Source: JAPPLB01 sp965208945
GTDB lineage: Bacteria; Acidobacteriota; Terriglobia; Bryobacterales; UBA6623
Length of the DNA: 64,000 bases
Direction of reading: 5' to 3'
NCBI GenBank assembly: GCA_965208945.1
Contig: OZ242366.1
Span: 1-64,000 of the forward strand
Positions 6,349-14,519 of this stretch are shown here, piece by piece (within the stretch, counting starts at the first letter, position 1; each line of letters opens with the position of its first letter). The notes under the pieces are model-generated. The model searched no databases and was not told the DNA's origin. It saw only the letters and a program-made list of their open reading frames with translations. The position numbers and the translations under genes are program-made.

Positions 6349-7293
6349 TCACGGGGTCTGCTTGTAGCTGGGCAGCACCGGGGTGAAGAGGCTGCTGTCG
6401 AAGGAATTGGCGTCGAAGGCGGCCTTCTGGTTCTGGATGGTGGTTTGGATCTCGCCGCGGATGGTGAGCTCCTGCTGTTGCCGCCAGGCCTGCTCGAGGG
6501 TCTGCTGGTGTTCGAGCTGGGCGTCACGGTGCTCGGTCGCGGCGGCCACCTGAAGTTGCATGGCGGCGATGTCGCGGGACGAGGAGGCGACGGCGATCTG
6601 GCGGTCGAGCTGCGCCGCGAGCCCCTGTGTGGTCTCGCCGTTCTGAGTCGAAGCCGTGGTTTCGACATCCTCGAGGAAGTCTCCCGTCGAAGCGAGGATG
6701 AGCTGCAAGTCGTGCCAGGCGGCCCGCTCGTTGTTCCACTGCTGGCTGCGGGTCTGATGGGCCGTGAGGACCTTGGTGATGACGGCGGGGTCGGCGCCGG
6801 CGTAGGCGCTCTGGACGTTGGCGAGAGTGGGCCAGGCGAGCTGCTCGGCGTTGCGGCGGTTGAGCAGTTCGGTGTCGATACTGGCGAGGCTCTTGGCGGT
6901 TACGACAACCCCAGTGGTGGCTTCGCCGAGTTCGTAGGCATCGCCGGTCAGGCTGGTCCAGGTGCCGGTGAATTTGGCGACCTGCCCGAGCAGGGCCTCC
7001 TTGGCGGTGGTCATCTCGGTGAGCTGGCTCTTGGCCGTATTCACGGCCTCGACGAGCTGAGCGATGGCGGAGATGTCGATGACGGGCCAGGCGGCCCGGC
7101 CGACGCCCACGATCACGAAAGCGGCGAGGACGAGCAGCCATCTGCGACGTTTCGGCCGTGGGGGGTGCTGAGGGTCCACCGGAACGGAGAAAACGCCTCT
7201 ACGGGCTTCCGAGAGCGTGTTTTTTTCGCTGCCGGGGCCGGAATCGGATGAAACCGGGGAAATACGAGTGTTTTGCTGATTCTGGTGTGTCAT
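6349..7293 (-). CDS. virB5: VirB5/TrbJ-like coiled-coil protein
   Basis: A 314-residue protein from MTHQNQQNTR; the long upstream extension to 7824 is antisense-like and rejected because the true start overlaps the stop of virB10. It has a cytoplasmic N-terminus, a helix at about residues 51-67 (WLLVLAAFVIVGVGRAAW) used as anchor or signal, then IAQLVEAVNTAKSQLTEMTT and further long helices, as in TrbJ/VirB5 minor pilus-tip proteins. No cleavage site is clear, so it may stay membrane-anchored. Lies between virB10 and virB6. Confidence 0.82.
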   Translation of the reverse strand: MTHQNQQNTRISPVSSDSGPGSEKNTLSEARRGVFSVPVDPQHPPRPKRRRWLLVLAAFVIVGVGRAAWPVIDISAIAQLVEAVNTAKSQLTEMTTAKEALLGQVAKFTGTWTSLTGDAYELGEATTGVVVTAKSLASIDTELLNRRNAEQLAWPTLANVQSAYAGADPAVITKVLTAHQTRSQQWNNERAAWHDLQLILASTGDFLEDVETTASTQNGETTQGLAAQLDRQIAVASSSRDIAAMQLQVAAATEHRDAQLEHQQTLEQAWRQQQELTIRGEIQTTIQNQKAAFDANSFDSSLFTPVLPSYKQTP

Positions 7294-8594
7294 GCGGGTT
7301 TCCTGGGTACGAGCAGGTCGGAAGTGAAGTAGATGCGGATGCGGTGGCCGGCCCGGATCGTGATGCTGGGCAGGCGGTTGAGATAGCGGCTGAGGATCTG
7401 CATGGACGCCCCGGCAAGAGCGCGGCCGGTTTCCATGCGGGCGGCTTCGCCGGCCGGCTGGCCGAAGCCGTAGTTCTGGGTTCCGCGCAGCATCAGCCCG
7501 GAAAGGACTCCGACGGCTCCGGCGGCCCCGAAGGTCTGCAAGTAGTGGCGGTTGACCTGGTCCTTGAGGCCGGCCTCGCCGGCCTGGCTCAGACCGGCGA
7601 AGGGGAGCCGCAGGTCGTGGCCGTCGAAGATGAGGCGGTCGAAGGTGACGGTGAGCCGCGCCTGGTCGCGATCGCTGACGGCCTGGGCGCGGCCGATGAA
7701 GCGGGCGCCCTTGGGGATCAGGATGCGCTGGCGGTCGCGTGACCAGAAGGGAGTCGAGACCAGCGCGATCGCGGGGCCGGGAGTGTCTCCGCGGATCTGG
7801 GTGACGAGCACGGCTTCGATCCACTGCCCGCCGTCGATGCGCTCCCAGCCTCGAGCGGACTGCGGCTGGCGCACGGCCGCGACGACGCCGTCTTCGACGA
7901 GCGCCTGCTCGGCGGGCGTGGTGGGTTCCGGCTCCTGCGCCGCCGGCGCCGCGGCAGGCGGCGGCACCGGTACGGGCTGGGGAGCCACCGGAGGCGGCGT
8001 TTGCTCGAGTTGAGGGACTGGGGGCGAAGCGGCAACCGGCGACCGGAAGCTCAAGGCGACGGGCGCGGCCCGCAGGCTGGAGTGGCGGCGCTGGATCTTC
8101 TCGAGCCGGATCGACTGCTGGAGCTGCTGTTCGGGGGTCAGCTCCTGCTGCCCCATCGCCGCCCCTGCGACGCCGGCGTTGGCCTGGGCCTGCTGGCGCT
8201 GGAAATCGGCCTGCAGTTCCAGGGCGCGCCGCTGCGCTTCGCGCTGCGCCTGCTGCTGAGCTTGCCGCTGCTCTCGCGCCTGCCGCGCCTGATCGAGCCG
8301 CCGCTGGTCCTCGGCCTCCTGGATGCCTTGCTCGCCGTCCGTCACCGCCTCGGGGCCCGCCGGCGGCGGCAACGGCTGAGCGACGATGGCCTGCGGGTTG
8401 GCGGCCTGCTCGTCGGGCACGAGCAGGATGACCATCGCCATCAGCACGGCCATCAGCACGACTCCGATCTTGAAGACCAGGTTCTTGGGCGCGGACCCCT
8501 CGGGCTCGGCGGCCAGGTTGCTGACCGGCGTCGCCCCTTCGGGCTCGGCGTCCTTACCGCGGAGCCACTTCGGCAGCAGGTTCGGCAGCTGCAT
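7290..8594 (-). CDS. virB10: VirB10/TrbI core-complex protein
   Basis: A 434-residue protein spanning both membranes. It has a cytoplasmic tail (MQLPNLLPKWLRGKDAEP), a helix at about residues 39-58, a Gln/Arg-rich coiled coil (residues 90-150), a Pro-rich spacer (about 195-235) and the C-terminal TrbI domain from about residue 265. The domain shows LVSTPFWSRDRQRILIPKGA, RLTVTFDRLIFDGHDLRLP and the hydrophobic antenna near GAAGAVGVLSGLML. Start overlaps the end of the VirB10-like gene by 41 bp; stop overlaps virB5. Confidence 0.93.
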   Translation of the reverse strand: MQLPNLLPKWLRGKDAEPEGATPVSNLAAEPEGSAPKNLVFKIGVVLMAVLMAMVILLVPDEQAANPQAIVAQPLPPPAGPEAVTDGEQGIQEAEDQRRLDQARQAREQRQAQQQAQREAQRRALELQADFQRQQAQANAGVAGAAMGQQELTPEQQLQQSIRLEKIQRRHSSLRAAPVALSFRSPVAASPPVPQLEQTPPPVAPQPVPVPPPAAAPAAQEPEPTTPAEQALVEDGVVAAVRQPQSARGWERIDGGQWIEAVLVTQIRGDTPGPAIALVSTPFWSRDRQRILIPKGARFIGRAQAVSDRDQARLTVTFDRLIFDGHDLRLPFAGLSQAGEAGLKDQVNRHYLQTFGAAGAVGVLSGLMLRGTQNYGFGQPAGEAARMETGRALAGASMQILSRYLNRLPSITIRAGHRIRIYFTSDLLVPRKPA

Positions 8595-9030
8595 CGATTT
8601 CCTCCATGGCGATCACGGCCGCTCGAACGGCGGATATCCGTTCGGCCTGTTCGCGCTCCCACTCCTTCAGGGCCTGCCGGACGCGATCGGCGGCCGGCGT
8701 CCGGACCGCCTTCAGCTCACGCCGTGCCTGCTGGCGCCGGTATTCCGCTTGCATGCGCCTCACACGATCCTGCGCCTCGCGCTGAGACCGCTGCAGGGCA
8801 TCTTGCTCGGACGGTGACAGCTGCGCTTCTTCAAGCCGCTTCTCGCGGTCAGGACAACGGCAATGGCGGGTTGGATCGTCGGGTGCGAGCAGACCGAGCA
8901 GAATGACCATCCCCATCAGCACGGACATCAGCACGATTCCGATCTTGAAGAGCAGGCCTTTGGTCGGGTACCTCACGGCCTCGGCGTCCTCACTGCGGAG
9001 CCACTTCGGAAGCAGGTTCGGGAACTGCAT
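8554..9030 (-). CDS. VirB10 N-terminal-like paralog without the channel domain
   Basis: A 158-residue protein whose start MQFPNLLPKWLRSEDAE and helix (FKIGIVLMSVLMGMVILLG, about residues 29-47) match VirB10 next door, followed by an Arg/Glu/Gln coiled coil. It lacks the C-terminal TrbI domain. Its end (EPAAEVAP) resembles the end of VirB9 (EPASEVAP), so the virB9/virB10 overlap junction has been duplicated. It may form mixed inner-membrane assemblies with VirB10 or regulate them, or be a decaying duplicate. Its frame is intact and overlaps both neighbours by about 40 bp. Confidence 0.72.
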   Translation of the reverse strand: MQFPNLLPKWLRSEDAEAVRYPTKGLLFKIGIVLMSVLMGMVILLGLLAPDDPTRHCRCPDREKRLEEAQLSPSEQDALQRSQREAQDRVRRMQAEYRRQQARRELKAVRTPAADRVRQALKEWEREQAERISAVRAAVIAMEEIDAAAEPAAEVAPR

Positions 9031-9925
9031 TCGAGGTGTCCTCGGTTCCGGCGGTCAGCGTGATGCGGCCCTGGCGGAGTTGCGGGTCGGGTTGGGGGTC
9101 GGGCGGAACGCGGCGCCACTTGGCGCGCTCCTTGCCGATCTGAAAGAAACCGTCATGGAGCACCCGCTTGACGATGTAGAGCCCGTCGGGCGTCAGCTCG
9201 TACGCGACGAGCGACGGCTTGCCGTCGCGGGACTCGTACAGCGCCGGGGCTTCGCTGGCATGGCTTCTCACATAGGTGAAACGGCCGTCGTGCCACATGC
9301 CGGCGATCTCGAACGGCGACCGCTCGGCCTTCTTCTCGAGGCTGTACTCGAAGCGGATCAGGGTCGGGTAGCTGGACCGAAAGCGGTCGATCGCTTCGGT
9401 CATCCTCCGCTCGGCCTGGTCCCAGGCCGCGCGGGCGTTCTTCTCGGCCTGCTCGGCGGCCTCCTGGTAGATGGCCACGTCCATGCGCGAGATGAACTTC
9501 GGCTCATGCGGCTCGGGGCGCCTGGCTCGGGATTCACCTTCGGCAGCCAGCGGCGCGGCGCCGGCATAGTCCACATAGACGACGAGGTCGGGCTCGGCGT
9601 TGGAGTTCTCGTGGACGCGGAAGCTGTAGATGTTGCCCGATGCGCAGATCAGGGCGATGTTGGTGCGGGCGCCCTGCTCGCCGGGCTTGACGTAGGCGAC
9701 GTTGACGGCGCCGGAGACGGCCCAGGTTTCCGAATCCCCGGCCACGAAGTCGAGGATCTGCTCGGAATCGGGCAGCACGATGACGGTGGCGTGACGGATG
9801 CGGGTCTGGATGACGATGTCGGTGTCGAGGGAGTCTAGGGAAACCCGCTTGGCGGCCTCCGAAGAGGCCGCCAACAGGAGAAGGGACAAGCTCAGAATGG
9901 CGAAGCGATTCGATCGGAGTGTCAT
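8990..9925 (-). CDS. virB9: VirB9/TrbG outer-core protein
   Basis: A 311-residue periplasmic protein with a signal peptide (about residues 1-24, cut near SSEAAK). The N-terminal domain has the VirB9 pattern: IRHATVIVLPDSEQILDFVA, then GDSETWAVSG and ARTNIALICASGNIYSFRV. A helix-rich insert (residues 145-200) precedes the C-terminal domain with FEIAGMWHDGRFTYVRS and PDGLYIVKRVLHDGFFQIGK, which meets VirB7/VirB10 at the outer membrane. No VirB7 lipoprotein was recognised nearby. Confidence 0.9.
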   Translation of the reverse strand: MTLRSNRFAILSLSLLLLAASSEAAKRVSLDSLDTDIVIQTRIRHATVIVLPDSEQILDFVAGDSETWAVSGAVNVAYVKPGEQGARTNIALICASGNIYSFRVHENSNAEPDLVVYVDYAGAAPLAAEGESRARRPEPHEPKFISRMDVAIYQEAAEQAEKNARAAWDQAERRMTEAIDRFRSSYPTLIRFEYSLEKKAERSPFEIAGMWHDGRFTYVRSHASEAPALYESRDGKPSLVAYELTPDGLYIVKRVLHDGFFQIGKERAKWRRVPPDPQPDPQLRQGRITLTAGTEDTSNAVPEPASEVAPQ

Positions 9926-9946
9926 AGGCGTTTACCGGTCAAGGGG

Positions 9947-11491
9947 CTAGAAGGCGTCGCATCCCGCCCCGAAGGGGTCCTGCTCGCATAGCTCGTCGGT
10001 CTCCTCGGCGTAGCAGTCGATGGAGTCGGCAACGGCCTGGCTCCAGTGCAGGGTGCCATCGCAGGCGGTGTACTGCGGATCGTTCTGCGGCGGCGTTAAC
10101 TTCGGCGGATCGCAGTCCACGGCATCGGCCGTCGCCTTGGTGTCGTGTAGCTCGTTATTACAGTCAAGGAACCGCTGTGTCTCCTCTGGAGGTTCAATGA
10201 CAGGCGGGGGCGGCTGTGTTGGCGGAGGCGGCTGTGTCGTCGTCGGTGGACGGGTCGTGGTGGGTGGCCGCGTAGTCGTGGTGGGTGGCCGCGTAGTCGT
10301 GGGCGGCCGTGTCGTCGTCGGTGGACGGGTCGTGGTGGGTGGCCGCGTAGTCGTGGGCGGCCGTGTCGTCGTCGGTGGACGAGTCGTGGTGGGTGGCTGC
10401 GTAGTCGTGGGCGGCCGTGTCGTCGTCGGTGGACGAGTCGTGGTGGGCGGCCGCGTAGTCGTAGGCGGCTGTGTAGTCGTCGGTGGACGAGTCGTGGTAG
10501 GTGGCTGCGTAGTCGTGGGCGGCCGTGTCGTCGTCGGTGGACGAGTCGTGGTGGGCGGCCGCGTAGTCGTAGGCGGCTGTGTAGTCGTCGGTGGACGAGT
10601 CGTGGTAGGTGGCTGCGTTGTGGTAGGCGGCCGCGTCGGGGTGGGCGTTGGTGTTGGAGTAGGGGTTGGCGTAGGCGGCGCAAGGGCGAGCGGCCCGGGA
10701 TTCGTGACGCAGTTCGCCGGCAGACCAAAGGTTACGCTCTTGGCTCCGAGACCGCCCCAGCCCCGAACATAGTTCTCGAACACGCCCATCTCCGCTTGGA
10801 GGCTCGCCTGGCGGCAGGCCTCGACCGTCTCGCGGGCCTTCTGTGAGATCTCACCGGGCGGCGGCGGATTGGGGTGATGCCGCCGCTGGGCCTTGTTCCT
10901 CTCGGCCTGGTAGACGTGATCGAGCGTCCCGGTGCTCAGGTGACTGCCCCAGCGGTCACCGTAGGCAACAATGTCATTTCCGTTGCTGTGGCGCTGGTCA
11001 ACCGGGGAGGGATCGAGTGTGGCGGCCGGGATGCTGGGCCGATGTCCTTGCCTCTCCAGATCGGCCCGTTGCGTCAGGCCGTCCTGTTGCCAGCGGTACG
11101 CCTCCAAGGTCGTACCACCACGCACCATCGCGCCGTGGGCCCAGAAGTTGGCCTGCGGTACGTCCCCGCCCCAGTACTGAGCCAGCTCCGCGGCCAGGAG
11201 TGTCGCTTCGGCGGCATCGGCTACCGGATGAGATTCGGGGTTCCAATCGGTTTCCAGCTTCTTCACATAATCGGGATCGTTCGCCATGATCCTGGCGAGC
11301 TCGGCGTCGCTCCACCAGGCGGCCAGACCGGCCGCGGGCTCCTTGACGATGATCCAATGGCCCTTCTGATCGGCTCCGCTGGGAGCTTCATAGCGAAGGG
11401 CGACCCAGCCGGCGGGGACGGCGGCTGCCGCGATTCCCGCCAGGGTAAACCACATAACTGCGATTTGGAAGATACTCCTCAAGTAGGTCAT
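9947..11491 (-). CDS. secreted protein with Pro/Thr-repeat stalk
   Basis: A 514-residue protein. The start MTYLRSIFQIAVMWF gives a good signal peptide (cut near AGIAAAAVPAG). Residues 25-260 form an unrecognised globular domain rich in Trp and His. A PTPTPT stretch and about 23 units of R/Q-PPTTT follow (about residues 285-425), then a Pro-rich segment and a C-terminal domain with six cysteines. The layout resembles a surface or adhesin protein on a mucin-like stalk. It lies upstream of virB9 and divergent from the protease-like gene at 11,605, so a mating-contact role is plausible but inferred. Confidence 0.7.
   Translation of the reverse strand: MTYLRSIFQIAVMWFTLAGIAAAAVPAGWVALRYEAPSGADQKGHWIIVKEPAAGLAAWWSDAELARIMANDPDYVKKLETDWNPESHPVADAAEATLLAAELAQYWGGDVPQANFWAHGAMVRGGTTLEAYRWQQDGLTQRADLERQGHRPSIPAATLDPSPVDQRHSNGNDIVAYGDRWGSHLSTGTLDHVYQAERNKAQRRHHPNPPPPGEISQKARETVEACRQASLQAEMGVFENYVRGWGGLGAKSVTFGLPANCVTNPGPLALAPPTPTPTPTPTPTPTRPPTTTQPPTTTRPPTTTQPPTTTRPPTTTRPPTTTRPPTTTQPPTTTRPPTTTQPPTTTRPPTTTRPPTTTRPPTTTQPPTTTRPPTTTRPPTTTRPPTTTRPPTTTRPPTTTRPPTTTTRPPTTTRPPTTTQPPPPTQPPPPVIEPPEETQRFLDCNNELHDTKATADAVDCDPPKLTPPQNDPQYTACDGTLHWSQAVADSIDCYAEETDELCEQDPFGAGCDAF
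10234..10634. repeat. 18-bp coding tandem repeat (R/Q-PPTTT)
   Basis: About 23 units of 18 bp, alternating R-PPTTT and Q-PPTTT in larger blocks, encode the stalk of the secreted protein. As 18 is a multiple of three, unit gain or loss keeps the frame and changes stalk length. Not a CRISPR: units are contiguous with no unique spacers. Confidence 0.85.
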
Positions 11492-11604
11492 GAGGGGAAT
11501 CTTCCCACTGAACCGGAAATCTGACAAGCCGCATGTGGTAGTTTTGAGGGGCCGCGAAGGGCCGATTCCGGCAACCGCGGCGACTGAAGAAACGTCCAAA
11601 AGAT

Positions 11605-12771
11605 ATGATCCGCACCGCTCGATTCTGGGCCGTGTTGCTGCTCTCCGCGCCGGTGGCGGCGCAATCGTCGCTGGACTTCCAGGGATACCTGGGCCGCCTC
11701 GACGCGGCCCAGCTCAGAGAAGGCTGGAGCCGCCTCGCTCCCGCCGACATGCCGTCGTTTCCGCTCGAAGGAGCCACGGTCAGCGTTCTCGACTGCGAAG
11801 AGGACTGCCCGGCGCCGGTCCAGACCGACGCGGCCGGCTGGTTCACCATACCGGGGCTGGGACGGGATTCAGCACGGCTGCATTTCGAGCCTCCGGCCTG
11901 CGACGAAAACGATTCCGAGTGCGAGCCGCTGGAGCCTCGGGAAGAGGTACTCGAGAACGGCGGACGGACGGTCCTGGGAGCGAAGTGGCCGGCCGGGATC
12001 GAAGACACGATCCTGCGCTACATGCCGCTTGTCGCCAACACGATATACATCCGGCGCGAAGGCGAAATCCCCGGAAGTCCGGGAGCCAGTGGTGTGGCCG
12101 GTCAGTGGGCAGTCTGGCTGAATGGCCGCCACGGCTGGTTTCCATTCCCGGAGTATCAGACTTTCGTACACGAGCTAACGCACGTGTACGAATTTCAACT
12201 GAGGCTCGCCTGCTGGCATGAAAACCAGGAGATCGATGGCTTCGTTCTGCAAGAGGACTGGCTGCGCGCCTACGAAGAGGACCGCCGGCTTCTGGAGGAA
12301 AACGGCTTGCCGTTGCGGGAACCGGACGGCGAAACCCTTACCGAATATCAGATTGCCCGCGAAACCCTGGCGTGGTTCGCAGAGGACTACTTCACGCCGG
12401 AAGCCCTAACCCTTGAGTGGCCCGGACGTTACAGAATCTGCGACTCGTCGGGCTGCCGACCAGGACTGAATCTGAACTTCAAGACCTACCGCGAGCTCGA
12501 GCAGTACGCCCCGAACCGCTATGCCTTCTTCGAGCGGCTGGTATTCGCCCGCTACCTGGACAGAAAGAGCTGGGAACGGGCGCACCCGGAATCGCCAGAG
12601 GACTGGCCGGGCATGTGCGAGCCGTTCCCGCCCAGCATGGCCTGGGCGCTGGACCGGCTGCCGCCGCTACCGGGTTCCGCGAAGTCCTCTTACCTCAAGA
12701 GCAGCCCTGACTCTGGCTGGACGCCTCTTGAGGCGCCGGTTATCGGCTGCACGATCCCGGCTGAACGCTGA
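11605..12771 (+). CDS. secreted putative zinc metalloprotease (HELTH)
   Basis: A 388-residue protein with a signal peptide (MIRTARFWAVLLLSAPVAAQ). Residues about 52-95 (PLEGATVSVLDCE, then TDAAGWFTIPGLG) look like a carboxypeptidase-regulatory-type beta sandwich. At about residues 189-193 is HELTH in the context TFVHELTHVYEF, a HExxH zinc site. ETLAWFAEDYF further on could supply the third ligand. Eight or more cysteines suggest disulfides. It reads against the T4SS genes and is divergent from the stalk-protein gene, 113 bp away. It could trim cell-wall or surface proteins during mating; no peptidase family is assigned. Confidence 0.68.
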   Translation: MIRTARFWAVLLLSAPVAAQSSLDFQGYLGRLDAAQLREGWSRLAPADMPSFPLEGATVSVLDCEEDCPAPVQTDAAGWFTIPGLGRDSARLHFEPPACDENDSECEPLEPREEVLENGGRTVLGAKWPAGIEDTILRYMPLVANTIYIRREGEIPGSPGASGVAGQWAVWLNGRHGWFPFPEYQTFVHELTHVYEFQLRLACWHENQEIDGFVLQEDWLRAYEEDRRLLEENGLPLREPDGETLTEYQIARETLAWFAEDYFTPEALTLEWPGRYRICDSSGCRPGLNLNFKTYRELEQYAPNRYAFFERLVFARYLDRKSWERAHPESPEDWPGMCEPFPPSMAWALDRLPPLPGSAKSSYLKSSPDSGWTPLEAPVIGCTIPAER

Positions 12772-12788
12772 CCACGCTGGGGTGTGAG

Positions 12789-13271
12789 TCAGGCCCGGCT
12801 GAATTGCTCGAACCGCAGAATCTCCCTGGCGGCGGCGGTGAGCAGGCGCTTCTCCTTGTCGGTCAGTCGAAGATCGCCGCTGGACCAGTGGCTCCCCGGA
12901 CCAGGGGAGAGGTCGGTGATGCGCCGAAGCGCCCCGCGAAGCGTGAGCGAGATACCGCCGGCATAAACAATGGCTTTATGGCACTCGGCGATCGAGACTT
13001 CGGGAGGGAAGCACCAGCTCGGAAGCGGATCGACTTTCTTGGCAATGATCTTGCGAGCCGCCGCGGTGAGGGCCATCTGCTCAGAGCGGTTCAGCTTGCG
13101 ATCGCCGGCGAACCAATTGTTGTCCCGGACCTCGAGAGGTTGGTCGATGACGACCCTGCGGCCGTTGAGCTTCACGGGGATGCCGGCTGATCGCCGACAC
13201 CAGGCCCACTGCAAGGCCCTGCGGCAATCACGGATCGAGATCTCGGGCAGGGATGTTGACGCTCGGGCCAT
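12789..13271 (-). CDS. hypothetical protein made of two repeated domains
   Basis: A 160-residue protein in which residues about 11-78 and 92-155 repeat the same plan: E-[IV]-SI-x-x-C, an Ala-rich helix, a Gly/Arg turn, W-x-[AS]-GD-x-[KR]-L and TAAAR-x-I. This indicates internal duplication. No family recognised; the Trp/Gly/Asp and basic pattern suggests a small nucleic-acid-binding or docking module. It follows virB11 by 80 bp, with the conserved hairpin motif (13,309-13,343) between them. Its plus-strand neighbour ends 17 bp away. Confidence 0.6.
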   Translation of the reverse strand: MARASTSLPEISIRDCRRALQWAWCRRSAGIPVKLNGRRVVIDQPLEVRDNNWFAGDRKLNRSEQMALTAAARKIIAKKVDPLPSWCFPPEVSIAECHKAIVYAGGISLTLRGALRRITDLSPGPGSHWSSGDLRLTDKEKRLLTAAAREILRFEQFSRA

Positions 13272-13308
13272 GATCTCAGTCTAGCTGTCAGTCTGATCCG
13301 CAGCGGGA

Positions 13309-13343
13309 GGTTTTCTCTCAGCGCAAAAGCGCGCGCCGTGTGG
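13309..13343 (-). promoter_or_regulatory. conserved hairpin motif, copy 2
   Basis: The sequence GGTTTTCTCTCA, a GCGC-AAAA-GCGC hairpin and CCGTGTGG lie 38 bp upstream of the gene at 12,789-13,271. The same order is found 35 bp upstream of virB2 (28,428-28,466) and near parA (1213-1250). It is probably a shared operator or RNA element of the conjugative element. Confidence 0.5.
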
Positions 13344-13352
13344 TCAAAGGTT

Positions 13353-14519
13353 TCAGAGCGCCGAGCGGGTGGCCCTCCGCTCGTAGGCGCGCTTGTTCTG
13401 TTCCTGCTGCTTGCACTTCTTGCAAAGCGTGGGCATCGGCCCACGGCGGGGGCGTGCAAGGGGTTCCGAGCAACGGGGACAAAGCAGCGAGTCAGCCTCG
13501 TCCGCCCTGGCCTGTTTCTTGCTGTCCACGGAGATGACCTTGCCGGGCTGCCAGACCTCTCCCCAGACGAGGGAGCAGTCGAAGTCTCCGCGAGCCTGGC
13601 TGTAGCCATGGACATGGAGGACCTGCTTGACGAAGCGGCGTCCGTCATCGGAGCGTTCGAGATGGATGACGAGTTGGAAGGCGAGAGCGACGAGCTCGCA
13701 GATGACGTTCCAGGGGAGTGAAAGATCGGATTGCAGGGCGCAGGTGGCCAGCCGCGTCAGGGCCGCCCGTGCGGAGTTGGCGTGGACGGTGGAGATGGAT
13801 CCTCCGTGGCCGGTGTTCAACGCTTGAATCAGATCGTCGGCCTCGGCGCCGCGGACCTCACCGACGATGAGTCGGTCGGGGCGGTGGCGCAGGGCATGTG
13901 TCACCAGGTCACGGATGGTGACGGGGCCGCCTTCCTCAGCCGAGCGGGACTTCTTGGCTTCGAGACGCAGGCAGTTGGGAGCGGAGATCTTGAGCTCGCG
14001 GGTGTCCTCGATGCAGACGATGCGCTCGTCCTCGCTGATGAGCGAAGCCAGTGCGCTCAGCATGGTGGTCTTGCCGGTGCCGGTGCCGCCCGAGATGAGG
14101 ATGTTGTGGCGATGATCGAGCGCCTCACGGGCGCACTCGAGCACCTCGCGGGGGAGCGACTCGGCCTGGACGAGCATCTCGGCGGTCCAGGGCTCGCCGC
14201 CGAATCGCCGGATGGAGAAAGTATAGGTTTCGGTGATGGGGGGACAGGCGATGGCGACGCGGGAGCCGTCTTCGAGGCGGGCGTCGGCGATGGGGTCCTT
14301 CTCGTCCACGTTCAGCTTCAGGGGCCGTCCGATGCGCTTGGCGGTGGCGCGGAGGACCTTGGCGGTGAGCCCTGCGGTATCGACGGGACGCAGGCAGCCG
14401 TCGATCTCGCACCAGACCGAGGTGGGAGAGTTGAACATGAGCTCGGTGACGCGGGGGTTGTTGAAGACCTCGCGCAGCTGCTCGGGCAGCTCGGCCAGCA
14501 CGACGTCGAGAGAAAGCAT
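13353..14519 (-). CDS. virB11: VirB11/TrbB secretion ATPase with a C-terminal zinc ribbon
   Basis: A 388-residue traffic ATPase. The N-terminal domain has VTELMFNSPTSVWCEIDG. The Walker A motif GGTGTGKT is at residues 144-151, the Asp box at VCIEDTREL, Walker B at RPDRLIVGEVRG and the His box at HGGSISTVHANS. It forms the hexameric motor that drives pilus assembly and DNA transfer. Unusually, the C-terminus carries CPRC (347-350) and CKKC (366-369), a zinc ribbon with a basic tail not present in standard VirB11. Its start overlaps the virD4 stop (ATGA). Confidence 0.93.
   Translation of the reverse strand: MLSLDVVLAELPEQLREVFNNPRVTELMFNSPTSVWCEIDGCLRPVDTAGLTAKVLRATAKRIGRPLKLNVDEKDPIADARLEDGSRVAIACPPITETYTFSIRRFGGEPWTAEMLVQAESLPREVLECAREALDHRHNILISGGTGTGKTTMLSALASLISEDERIVCIEDTRELKISAPNCLRLEAKKSRSAEEGGPVTIRDLVTHALRHRPDRLIVGEVRGAEADDLIQALNTGHGGSISTVHANSARAALTRLATCALQSDLSLPWNVICELVALAFQLVIHLERSDDGRRFVKQVLHVHGYSQARGDFDCSLVWGEVWQPGKVISVDSKKQARADEADSLLCPRCSEPLARPRRGPMPTLCKKCKQQEQNKRAYERRATRSAL

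Noticed and set aside
10234..10634. Possible CRISPR array
   Set aside because: Units are contiguous 18-bp coding repeats with no unique spacers. The iterons at 28,554-28,690 were rejected as CRISPR for the same reason, being evenly spaced repeats with 4-5 bp gaps.
10020..10772. Plus-strand frame with GGRVVV repeats
   Set aside because: It is the complement of the Pro/Thr repeat of the secreted protein and has no start signal or domain.
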